A stretch of 64,000 nt of DNA from positions 57,128 to 121,127 of the forward strand of contig JAFUES010000041.1 of the NCBI GenBank assembly GCA_017470325.1, in the 5' to 3' direction. This document shows, piece by piece, positions 39,918-47,941 of the stretch. The notes beneath the pieces were generated by a model, which was not told the origin of the DNA, did not search any database, and was given only the letters and a program-made list of their open reading frames with translations. This DNA comes from Oscillospiraceae bacterium (GTDB taxonomy: Bacteria > Bacillota_A > Clostridia > Oscillospirales > Oscillospiraceae). The position numbers and the translations under genes are program-made. Each line of letters opens with the position of its first letter. Position 1 is the stretch's first letter.

Positions 39918-41459
39918 TTACTTGGTACCGTCGAGGGCGACGCCGTCGACATACAGGGTGTAGCCGTTGCCGATCACGTTGCCGGCGTCTCCGCTGAATT
40001 CGGTGACGTAGCTGTCGGCGGTCAGGGTCCAAGTGCTGCTGTCGTCCAGGCTTACGGAAACGGCGCCCACCTGGGTGGAGACCTCATCACCCGCGGCATT
40101 GACGATGTTGCCGTCAATGTTGCCTGTGAAGCTGCTGCCCTCGCTCAACTCCAGGGTCAGGGTGGAATCCTCACCCACCAGGATGGTCCCGCTCAGTTCC
40201 TGGCCGATGGCCTTGAGGGTGGCGACGTTTTCCGCACCGCTCCAGCCGTCCGCGCAGACGGAGAGCAGAATGTCCTCTGCGTCCTCATTGACCAGGGTCA
40301 CGCCGTTGAGGGTGATGACCGCGTTGGTGTTGGTTACGTGGAACATATGTCCGCTCTTGCTGGTGAGAGAGCCGCCGGTCATGGTGAAGGACGAGGTGCC
40401 GCTGTCCGCATCGCCGGACATGGACTGGTAGATCATGATGCTGTCCAGGAAGGTGGCGTTGCCGTTGCGCTTGGTGTTGTTGGCGGTCAGATCGCAGTCG
40501 GTGAGGGTGATGGAATTCTTGCCCTCGATGCACACGCCCTCGGAAAGGTTGGAGGTCAGCGTGGCGTTGGACACGGTGATGTCCGCCGTGGAATAGATGG
40601 CGGGCGAGCCCAGCCCGTTGGAGGTGTAGCTGCCGCCGTCTACCACTACGGTGCCGCCTCCCCGGTCGGTGCGGATGGCCGCGGAGGAACGGCCGGAGGT
40701 CTCCACCGTCAGATCATAGGCATAGGTGGTGCCGCCGCCGGTGGTCATGATGCCGCCGGAGCCGTCGCCGGTGGTGGTGATGGTGGTATCGCGAAGGATA
40801 ACGGTGGTGCCGTCCCCCTGGGCGCCGTTCTGTCCACCGTTGCCGCCATAGGAAAAGACGCCGTTGGCGCCGTCTGCGTCAGAGCTGATGGTGCTGCCGG
40901 TGATGGTGGCGGTGGCGCCGTCCTTGACCAGCACCGCCGCGTTGAGCCCGTAGAAGTTGCAGTTGTCTCCGCCGTCGGAGTCTCCGGTTTTGGTGACGGT
41001 GGCGTCGGTGATGCTCACCTCGTCATCGGTGCTGATGAGCAGGGCGCTCTCATCCGCTGTGGTGCTGGCGTAGGTCTGGCTGTCCTGACTGTCGGCGGCG
41101 GTGATCTCCACGGCACCGCTGTAGTCGATATCGGCTTTGCTGCCGCCGGGCGCGCCGCCGGGACCACCCTTGCCGTCGTGGGCTTTACCCATGCCGTCTC
41201 CCTTGCCGGACTTGCCGTGTCCTTCGCTGTCACCCATCTCGGGCGGCTCTCCGGGGGCTTCGCCGTCGGGCAGTTCGGGCGGCTGCTGATCGTCCTCCAC
41301 TCCCTCGGGCACCGCCTGATCGGGGAGACTGGCCTGGGCTTCTTCGGTTTCTGCTACGACGGCCGTTTCCTGTGTCGCGGCGGATGAAGCGGCGCCGCAG
41401 GCCGTCAGACTGAAAAGCAGCACAAGAGCCGCTGTGAGTGCAATGAGTTTCTTTTTCAT
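39918..41459 (-). CDS. Surface lipoprotein with beta-helix repeats
   Basis: 513 residues from the ATG at 41459, with AGGAGGT upstream. Lipobox LTAC after a 20-residue signal. Residues 30-110 are an acidic Pro/Gly linker with a Gly/Lys/His-rich end (HGKSGKGDGMGKAHDGKGG). From about 115 to 500 the sequence shows short strand-turn repeats rich in Thr, Gly, Asn and Asp (SITDATVTKTGDSDGG, ATITGSTISSDADG), typical of a right-handed parallel beta-helix found in adhesins and polysaccharide-binding proteins. No catalytic motif recognised. Sits on the outer face of the membrane; ligand unknown. Confidence 0.78.
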   Translation of the reverse strand: MKKKLIALTAALVLLFSLTACGAASSAATQETAVVAETEEAQASLPDQAVPEGVEDDQQPPELPDGEAPGEPPEMGDSEGHGKSGKGDGMGKAHDGKGGPGGAPGGSKADIDYSGAVEITAADSQDSQTYASTTADESALLISTDDEVSITDATVTKTGDSDGGDNCNFYGLNAAVLVKDGATATITGSTISSDADGANGVFSYGGNGGQNGAQGDGTTVILRDTTITTTGDGSGGIMTTGGGTTYAYDLTVETSGRSSAAIRTDRGGGTVVVDGGSYTSNGLGSPAIYSTADITVSNATLTSNLSEGVCIEGKNSITLTDCDLTANNTKRNGNATFLDSIMIYQSMSGDADSGTSSFTMTGGSLTSKSGHMFHVTNTNAVITLNGVTLVNEDAEDILLSVCADGWSGAENVATLKAIGQELSGTILVGEDSTLTLELSEGSSFTGNIDGNIVNAAGDEVSTQVGAVSVSLDDSSTWTLTADSYVTEFSGDAGNVIGNGYTLYVDGVALDGTK

Positions 41460-41578
41460 ATGAAGTACCTCCTGCTCTTGACGATGCCCAGCATACACCC
41501 CATAGTTTAGAATAACCTTAGGGGAAAAGTGTTTTTTGCATATCTTTTTTGGAGCTGTGCCGGGTGGGCAGAACAGGA

Positions 41579-41607
41579 AACGGCAGCCGCATGCAGCGGC
41601 TGCCGTT
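41579..41607 (-). terminator. Terminator hairpin of the anchored surface protein gene
   Basis: 12-bp perfect stem AACGGCAGCCGC / GCGGCTGCCGTT with loop ATGCA, 20 bases after the stop codon at 41627. Confidence 0.75.
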
Positions 41608-41626
41608 GTTGTCGTTATGGGGATTA

Positions 41627-42886
41627 TCAGCGATAGCGGTTGGCCCGGCGCACGGCCTGGACGATCAGAATGATGATGCTCAGCAGCAGCAGCGCCGCCA
41701 GACCGATGAGGATGTAGCGGAAGATCTGGGCGTCGCTCTGGGCAATGGCTTCCTCGTCGATGGGCAGCTCCCGCACGGCCCGGTATCCGCAGACGGTGCA
41801 TACGCCCTCTTCCTCGCCGGGGGCGTCGCGGTCGGCCTCCCGGGTCACGGTCCACTCCATGTTGTGGAGGGCCTGGCCGTCGATCGCATCGCAGCCCTCG
41901 TCCTCACAGGCATGCCAGTGGGTCTGCCCGTCATAGCTCCAGGTCTCGGAGAAGTGATATACGTTCTCCTCCACAGCCGCCGGTTCCGCCTCAGAGCCGG
42001 CTTCTGCTCCAGCTCCGGTCCCGGCTTCAGCCTCCGTGCCGGATGCGGCCGCCGTCCCCTCAGCGGGCGCGGCTTCCGTCCCCTCTGTCGGGGCAGCCTC
42101 GGTCCCTTCCGGCGTTGGTGTCTCTGTCGGCGCCGGGGTCGGAGAGGGCGGATTGTCCGAGGTCACGGTGAGGGTGGTGCTGTTGGTATTGGTGAAGCTG
42201 AGCTTGTCCACGCTCCATTCGGTGCAGTAGATCTTCCAGCCGTTCATCTCATAGGGGATGTTGAAGAGCTTGATCTTGGAGGTGCCGTCGCCCTCCTGGG
42301 TCACATTGGGGAAATAATCGGCCAGCTTGCTGGCGGGCACGGTCTTTCCGTCGGGGGATTCCAGGATCCACTCATAGCTGCCCACATACATGCCGGACAC
42401 CACAAAGGAACACCAGCCGCCCTCCTTGACGGTCTCAGGCCCGGGGTGCTTTACCGGGATGGGCGCCCAGACGGTGGCGTTGTATGCGCGGGAGAGGGTC
42501 AGCTGACTGCCGTCCTCACTGCGCTCGGTGGTGATGCCGGAGTTGCTGTTGTTGATATAGCCCTTGGCGTCCGCGGCAAACACATAGCCGTTGTCCGCGG
42601 CCAGACGGATCACCAGGGTGTAGCTGCCCTTTTTGTATGTTGCGGTTTCCGCATTGCCGGCGCTATCCAGCCAGGTAGCGCTGACCAGGTGATACCCGGT
42701 ACCGGACGCGCGAACAGCGTTTTGGGCCACTTCCATCATGACCACCGGGTCGCCATATTCCAAGGTCGTGGTGGCGTTTTTGATTTCGGTCGCTGCATGG
42801 GCGTTCACCGGCGCAAGACTCAACAGAGACAGACACATGCAAAGGGTCAGCCACAGTGTGAGCAAGCGCTTGGATCGAATACGCAT
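41627..42886 (-). CDS. Secreted cell-surface protein with C-terminal membrane anchor
   Basis: 419 residues. Start ATG 42886; GGAGGTGA lies 7 bases upstream and contains the alternative GTG. Signal peptide 1-31 (cleavage near NAHAA). Residues 32-245 form a beta-rich region with a WAPIPVKHPGPETVKEGGW core resembling Ig-like surface domains. Residues 250-310 are a Thr/Glu/Ala/Pro-rich linker. Residues 320-385 are a small Cys/His domain (HWHACEDEGC...VCTVCG) like those in the esterase lipoprotein at 1086. A TM helix at about 390-412 with RRANRYR tail anchors it. Function unknown; probable adhesin or wall protein. Confidence 0.72.
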   Translation of the reverse strand: MRIRSKRLLTLWLTLCMCLSLLSLAPVNAHAATEIKNATTTLEYGDPVVMMEVAQNAVRASGTGYHLVSATWLDSAGNAETATYKKGSYTLVIRLAADNGYVFAADAKGYINNSNSGITTERSEDGSQLTLSRAYNATVWAPIPVKHPGPETVKEGGWCSFVVSGMYVGSYEWILESPDGKTVPASKLADYFPNVTQEGDGTSKIKLFNIPYEMNGWKIYCTEWSVDKLSFTNTNSTTLTVTSDNPPSPTPAPTETPTPEGTEAAPTEGTEAAPAEGTAAASGTEAEAGTGAGAEAGSEAEPAAVEENVYHFSETWSYDGQTHWHACEDEGCDAIDGQALHNMEWTVTREADRDAPGEEEGVCTVCGYRAVRELPIDEEAIAQSDAQIFRYILIGLAALLLLSIIILIVQAVRRANRYR

Positions 42887-42992
42887 TTCAGACCTCACCT
42901 CCGGAAAGATGGGAAAATATTATGTCTACCTTATTATATGCGCTTTCGCTCCTGCGGTCAAGAAAAATGTTTCCCGTTTTGCACGGCAAGGC

Positions 42993-43021
42993 TTTCCACT
43001 TGGCCCGACATCTGGTATAAT
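42993..43021 (+). promoter_or_regulatory. Promoter of mnmG-mnmA
   Basis: Extended -10 TGGTATAAT (TATAAT 43016-43021) with TTTCCA (42993-42998) 17 bases upstream. Confidence 0.7.
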
Positions 43022-43053
43022 CATCAAAAGAACACTACAAGATCGGGAGCAGG

Positions 43054-44931
43054 ATGAACGTGATACGGTACGACGCGGGAAAATGTGATATAGCGGTGAT
43101 CGGCGCGGGACATGCCGGAATCGAAGCGGCCCTGGCTGCCGCGCGCCTGGGGATGGACACGGTCTGCTTTACGGTGAACCTGGACAGCGTGGGCAACATG
43201 CCCTGCAACCCGGCCATCGGCGGAACCGGAAAGGGCCACCTGGTGCGGGAGTTGGACGCCCTGGGCGGCGAGATGGCCAAGGCGGCGGATAAGGCCTGCA
43301 TCCAATACCGGATGCTGAACCGGGGCAAGGGCCCGGCGGTGCATTCCCTGCGGGCCCAGGCGGACCGGCGGCACTATCAGGAGGTCATGAAGCAGACCCT
43401 GGAGCGGCAGGAGGGCCTGCGCGTCAAGCAGGCCGAGGTGGTGGATATCGGTGTGGAGGACGGGCGGGTCTGCTCCGTCACCACCCACACCGGGGCCACC
43501 TATGCCTGCAGCGCGGTGGTCATCGCCTCCGGCACCTATCTGGACGGCCGCACCATTGTGGGCGAGGTGCTGCGCTCCTCCGGCCCGGACGGGCTGGCGG
43601 CGGCGGTGCCTCTGGCTGCACGGCTGCGGGACCTGGGGCTGAGCATGCGCCGTTTCAAGACCGGGACCCCGCCCCGGGTCAACGCCCGGACTGTGGACTT
43701 TTCCAAAATGGAGCTGCAGCCGGGAGACGAGGAGCCGGAGGGCTTCTCCTTCTCCACTGCGGAGCCGCCGGAAAACCGGGCGGTCTGCTATCTGACCTAT
43801 ACCAACGAGCGGACCCATGCGATCATCCGTGCCCATCTGGACCGCAGCCCCATTTATGCCGGGGTCATCGAGGGAGTCGGCCCCCGCTACTGCCCCAGCA
43901 TCGAGACCAAGGTGATGACCTTTGCGGATAAGCCCCGGCATCAGCTGTTCGTGGAGCCCATGGGCTTGAATACGGAGGAGCTGTACATCCAGGGCTTTTC
44001 CTCCTCCATGCCGGAGGAGGTGCAGGTGGAGATGCTGCATACCATCCCCGGTCTGGAGCAGGCGGAGATGACCCGCTGTGCCTACGCCATCGAATATGAC
44101 TGCGTGGATCCCACGGAGCTGCTGCCCACCCTGGAGTGCAAGCAGATCGCCGGACTCTACGGTGCCGGGCAGTTCAACGGCTCCTCCGGATATGAGGAGG
44201 CCGCAGTCCAGGGCTACGTGGCCGGGGTGAACGCGGCGCTGAAGCTGAAGGGGGAGCCGCCCCTGATCCTGCGCCGCAGCGACGGCTACATCGGTACCCT
44301 GATCGACGACCTGGTGACCAAGGGCACCAACGAGCCCTACCGGATGATGACCTCCCGCAGCGAGTACAGGCTGCTGCACCGGCAGGACAATGCGGACGAG
44401 CGGCTCAGCGCCATCGGTTTGCGGGTGGGCCTGGTGAGCCCGGAGCGGCATCAGGCGGTGCTGGAAAAATACGCCGCCGTGGAAGCGGAGCTGCGCCGGC
44501 TGGAGAGCTGCCATGTGCCGCCCACGGAGGAACTCAACGCCATGCTGGCCCAGCGGGGCACCGCGGCTGTGAGTACCGGCGTGTCCTTGGCGGATCTGGT
44601 GCGGCGGCCCCAGGTGAGCTACGAGGATACAGCGCCCTTTGACCCGGCCAGACCTGTGCTGGACCGGATGGTGGCCCGGCAGGTGGAGATCCGCCTTAAG
44701 TATGAGGGCTATATCAAGCGGCAACTGAAGCAGGTGGAGGAGTTCTCCCGTATGGAGGAGAGCCCCCTGCCCGCGGATCTGGACTATGACCGGGTGACCG
44801 GCCTGCGGCTGGAGGCCCGGGAGAAGCTGAAGAAGATCCGCCCGGCCAGCTTCGGCCAGGCCAGCCGCATCTCCGGTGTGTCCCCGGCGGACATCTCAGT
44901 GCTGATGATCTACATGGAGACGCGGACATGA
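43054..44931 (+). CDS. mnmG: tRNA uridine-5-carboxymethylaminomethyl modification enzyme MnmG (GidA)
   Basis: 625 residues. FAD-binding Rossmann start [17 protein letters not shown] (about 15-31), MnmG signature [16 protein letters not shown] and [18 protein letters not shown] region, and C-terminal helical MnmE-binding domain. With MnmE it installs the cmnm5 group on wobble uridine 34 of tRNAs for Leu, Lys, Glu, Gln and Arg. In most genomes it neighbours mnmE; here it overlaps mnmA by 4 bases, joining the two U34 modification steps in one operon. Confidence 0.97.
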   Translation: MNVIRYDAGKCDIAVIGAGHAGIEAALAAARLGMDTVCFTVNLDSVGNMPCNPAIGGTGKGHLVRELDALGGEMAKAADKACIQYRMLNRGKGPAVHSLRAQADRRHYQEVMKQTLERQEGLRVKQAEVVDIGVEDGRVCSVTTHTGATYACSAVVIASGTYLDGRTIVGEVLRSSGPDGLAAAVPLAARLRDLGLSMRRFKTGTPPRVNARTVDFSKMELQPGDEEPEGFSFSTAEPPENRAVCYLTYTNERTHAIIRAHLDRSPIYAGVIEGVGPRYCPSIETKVMTFADKPRHQLFVEPMGLNTEELYIQGFSSSMPEEVQVEMLHTIPGLEQAEMTRCAYAIEYDCVDPTELLPTLECKQIAGLYGAGQFNGSSGYEEAAVQGYVAGVNAALKLKGEPPLILRRSDGYIGTLIDDLVTKGTNEPYRMMTSRSEYRLLHRQDNADERLSAIGLRVGLVSPERHQAVLEKYAAVEAELRRLESCHVPPTEELNAMLAQRGTAAVSTGVSLADLVRRPQVSYEDTAPFDPARPVLDRMVARQVEIRLKYEGYIKRQLKQVEEFSRMEESPLPADLDYDRVTGLRLEAREKLKKIRPASFGQASRISGVSPADISVLMIYMETRT

Positions 44932-45926
44932 AGGTGGTCGTTGGTTTTTCCGGCGGCGTGGATTCCGCCGTGTCCGCCGCCCTGCTGCGCTCCCGGGGCC
45001 TGGAGGTCCACGGCCTGTATCTGGACAATGCCGGAGAGGATGCCCGGCAGGACGCGGTGGAGACCGCCCGGGTCATGGGCATCCCCCTGACGGTCCGGGA
45101 TGTGAAGGCGGAGCTGGAGGAAAAGGTCTGCGCCCCCTTCGCGGCGGCCTATCTGAGAGGGGAGACACCCAACCCCTGCATCCTCTGTAATCCCGCCATG
45201 AAATTCAAAAACCTGCTGGAGGAAGCGGACACTCTGGGCGCGGAATTCGTCGCCACCGGGCACTATGCCCGCAGCGAGAACGGCGCCCTGTATAAGGGCC
45301 GGCCCAGCAACGACCAGAGCTATATGCTCTGCCGTTTACAGCGGGAACAGGTCAGGCGCCTGTTGCTGCCCCTGGGAGACTATGAGAAAAAACAGGTCCG
45401 CGCCCTGGCGGAGGACTTGGCTCTGCCGGTGGCCCACAAGCCGGACAGCATGGAGATCTGCTTCATCCCGGACAAGGACTATATCGCCTGGCTGGGCCGC
45501 CGGGGCCAGCTGCCGCCGGAGGGCGAGCTGCTGTTCCACGGTCAGGTCATCGGGCGGCACGCGGGCATCTTCCGCTATACGGTGGGCCAGCGCTGGCCAG
45601 GTCTGCTGGAGGAACGCAAGATCTACGTCTCCCGCATCGACGCGGCGGCAAACACCGTGGAGCTGGCATTGTGGGAGGAGCTGTTCAAGACAGAAGTCAC
45701 GGCCCGAGACTTCAACTGGCTGATCGACCCGCCCCAGGAACCCATCCGGGCCAGCGTCCGGGTGCGGCACACCAAGTGGGAGAATCCGCCCTGCACCGCC
45801 TGGATACAGGACGGGCTGGTACAGATCCGCTGCGACGAGCCGGTGCGGGCCCCCGCCGCGGGGCAATCGGCCGTGCTCTACGACGGGGACCGTCTCCTGG
45901 GCGGAGGCTTCATCGTGCAAGAGTAA
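44928..45926 (+). CDS. mnmA: tRNA 2-thiouridylase MnmA
   Basis: 332 residues. PP-loop ATP pyrophosphatase motif [14 protein letters not shown] (about 6-19). The catalytic cysteine pair is present in NPCILCNP (first) and MEICFIPD (second). C-terminal beta-barrel at 270-332. It adenylates and thiolates U34 of tRNA-Lys, -Glu and -Gln using sulfur relayed from a cysteine desulfurase, complementing MnmG encoded directly upstream. Slightly shorter than the E. coli enzyme (about 368). ATGA overlap with mnmG implies coupled translation. Confidence 0.94.
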   Translation: MKVVVGFSGGVDSAVSAALLRSRGLEVHGLYLDNAGEDARQDAVETARVMGIPLTVRDVKAELEEKVCAPFAAAYLRGETPNPCILCNPAMKFKNLLEEADTLGAEFVATGHYARSENGALYKGRPSNDQSYMLCRLQREQVRRLLLPLGDYEKKQVRALAEDLALPVAHKPDSMEICFIPDKDYIAWLGRRGQLPPEGELLFHGQVIGRHAGIFRYTVGQRWPGLLEERKIYVSRIDAAANTVELALWEELFKTEVTARDFNWLIDPPQEPIRASVRVRHTKWENPPCTAWIQDGLVQIRCDEPVRAPAAGQSAVLYDGDRLLGGGFIVQE

Positions 45927-45968
45927 ACGCATCGTGCGCACGCCAAACGGAGTGCGCACGATGCGTTT
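45925..45968. terminator. Bidirectional terminator mnmA / MBL-fold gene
   Basis: 17-bp perfect stem (arms 45925-45941 and 45952-45968, core GCATCGTGCGCAC) overlapping the mnmA stop. Confidence 0.88.
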
Positions 45969-45969
45969 C

Positions 45970-46959
45970 TTATATCAGATAATATCGCGGGTGCTCGCCG
46001 CTGTCGTCCCGGCGGACGCGCCCCTGCAGGATCAGGTGGTCCAGGTGGGACAGGGTCTCACCCAGGGCGAAGTACTGCTGCCCCGGCGGAAAGTCCTCCC
46101 AGCTGCGGGCGTGGATGCGCCAGCGCATCTTCCCGGCCAGGTCATAGGCGGTGAGCCCCGGCTCCTCGGCCAGGACCTCCATGGTGTTCTGCAGCCGCCG
46201 CGCATGGTGCTCCAGCAGCTGCTCCACACGCTCGTTGACGGAGATCTCCGGCTGCCTGCGGTGTCCGGGCAGGGCGTGTTGGATGTCAAAGCGACCCAGG
46301 GCGCGCAGACTGTTCAGATAATCCCCCAGGGGATCCGCCACATCGATCCAGAAGGTGATGTTGGGGGAGATATCGAAAAGCACATGGTCGCCCAGAAGCA
46401 TGGTTTTGCTCTCCCGGTCATAGAGGCACATGTGCCCCGGGGTGTGCCCCGGCGTCAGCACGCATTCCAGCTCCCGTCCGGCGCAGGAGAAGCGGTCACC
46501 GTCGGAAAACGGCAGCGCGTCGAAATCCCCGGAGGTGACGGACACCTCGCTATTGGTCCGGCGCATCCGGTCCATGTGATCCCAGGGCATCCCCTCGTCG
46601 ATGGCGTGCTGCCCGGAACGGGTCCAGCGGACCTGACTGGGCCGGGAGATGATGGCGTAGTCCGCCGCGCCCATGAGGATGCGGCAGCCCTTGTCCTGCA
46701 GGTAGCGGGCGTTGCCCGCGTGGTCCGAGTGCAGGTGAGTCAGGAAAACATCGGTGTCCTCGGGCTTTAATTCCAACTGAGCCATGCCCGCATCCAAAGC
46801 CGCGGTGCACTCCGGCAGGAAGAAGCCAGTGTCCACCAGCAGATTCCGCTGGCCGGCTTGGCCTTTGAGCACATAGCAGTTGAGCCATTTCAGCGGGTTG
46901 CGGGGCAGGGGGATGGGGAAGGTATACAGATCTTCGCCCAGCCGTGTGATCTCGATCAT
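45970..46959 (-). CDS. MBL-fold metallo-hydrolase
   Basis: 329 residues. Metal-binding HLHSDHAGN (HxHxDH, about 75-83), a distal His in TPGHTPGHM, Asp in LLGDHVLFD and final His in LPGHRR give the complete dinuclear zinc or iron set of the glyoxalase-II-like branch. The C-terminal 80 residues form a winged-helix-like extension as in RNase-Z-unrelated LACTB2-type hydrolases. Last gene of the nrdG-nrdD-trxB unit (5 bases after trxB). Substrate unknown; thioester or phosphodiester hydrolysis is possible. Confidence 0.85.
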   Translation of the reverse strand: MIEITRLGEDLYTFPIPLPRNPLKWLNCYVLKGQAGQRNLLVDTGFFLPECTAALDAGMAQLELKPEDTDVFLTHLHSDHAGNARYLQDKGCRILMGAADYAIISRPSQVRWTRSGQHAIDEGMPWDHMDRMRRTNSEVSVTSGDFDALPFSDGDRFSCAGRELECVLTPGHTPGHMCLYDRESKTMLLGDHVLFDISPNITFWIDVADPLGDYLNSLRALGRFDIQHALPGHRRQPEISVNERVEQLLEHHARRLQNTMEVLAEEPGLTAYDLAGKMRWRIHARSWEDFPPGQQYFALGETLSHLDHLILQGRVRRDDSGEHPRYYLI

Positions 46960-46964
46960 GGGCC

Positions 46965-47870
46965 TCAGGTCCGGTCCAGCCAGCGGCAGGCGGCCAGAGC
47001 GGCCACCGCGCCGTCGGCTGCGGCAGTGGTCAGCTGGCGGACCTCCTTGGCCCGGCAGTCCCCGGCCACAAAGAGGCCGGGCGTGGCGGTGAGGCAGTCC
47101 TCCCCGGAGGCGGCGTAGCCCGCGCCGTCCAGGGTGAGGAATTCCGCAAAGGCGCCGTTGTCCGGCTGGTGGCCCACGGCCACGAAGAGCCCCTCCACAG
47201 GGAGCTCCCGGCTCTGGCCCTCCTGCTCTACGATAACGGCGCTGAGAGCATCCTCGCCCAGAAGCTCAGTGATTTTGGCGTTCAGCACGAACTCCACATT
47301 GTCCTTTTCCCGCAGGGCGTCCACCAGCTTGGCCTCGCCCCGGAAGCTGTCACGCCGGTGGACCAGATAGACCTTGCTGCAACTCTCGCTGAGCAGCAGC
47401 GCGTCCTGCAGGGCGCTGTTGCCGCCGCCGCTGACGGCCACATCCTTGCCATTATAGAAGGCCCCGTCACACACGGCGCAGTAGCACACGCCGCTGCCCA
47501 CCAGCTCTTCCTCCCGGGCAAGCCCCAGCATCCGGGGGCGTGCGCCGGTGGCCAGGATGACGCTGCGGCCCTGAAAGCTGCCGCCGAATTCGGTCTCGGC
47601 GGTGAAGCCGCCGTCCTCCCTGCGCAGAGCGGTGACCGCGTCCAGCTCCACCTCAGCGCCCTGCTCCATGGCCTGCTCCAGCAGCTTGTCGCCCAGTTCA
47701 TTCCCGCTGATGGACAAAAAGCCCGGGAAATTTTCCACCTTGGGGGACCAGGTGATCTGTCCGCCGAAGGCGCTTTTTTCAATGACCAGCACGGACTTGC
47801 CCGCCCGTCTGGCATAGGTGGCGGCTGTGAGCCCGGCCGGGCCGCCGCCGATGATGAGGATATCGTACAT
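46965..47870 (-). CDS. trxB: Thioredoxin-disulfide reductase
   Basis: 301 residues; the start ATG at 47870 follows AAGGAG. FAD motif GGGPAGLTAATYARRAG, the redox-active CAVC at about 131-134 (CYCAVCDGAFY), NAD(P)H motif GGGNSALQDALLL and the C-terminal GDCRAKEVRQLTTAAADG. It transfers electrons to thioredoxin or, given its neighbour, to the thioredoxin/glutaredoxin-like tail of NrdD. Located 71 bases after the nrdD stop; a hairpin in the gap may reduce read-through. Confidence 0.92.
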   Translation of the reverse strand: MYDILIIGGGPAGLTAATYARRAGKSVLVIEKSAFGGQITWSPKVENFPGFLSISGNELGDKLLEQAMEQGAEVELDAVTALRREDGGFTAETEFGGSFQGRSVILATGARPRMLGLAREEELVGSGVCYCAVCDGAFYNGKDVAVSGGGNSALQDALLLSESCSKVYLVHRRDSFRGEAKLVDALREKDNVEFVLNAKITELLGEDALSAVIVEQEGQSRELPVEGLFVAVGHQPDNGAFAEFLTLDGAGYAASGEDCLTATPGLFVAGDCRAKEVRQLTTAAADGAVAALAACRWLDRT

Positions 47871-47892
47871 GTCTGTTTCTCCTTGACAGGCA

Positions 47893-47917
47893 GCAAGCCC
47901 GACATGGTCGGGCTTGC
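47893..47917 (-). terminator. Hairpin between nrdD and trxB
   Basis: 11-bp perfect stem GCAAGCCCGAC / GTCGGGCTTGC with ATG loop and no T tract; partial terminator or processing site. Confidence 0.55.
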
Positions 47918-47941
47918 CGTCGTTATGGTTTGTCTTGCGTC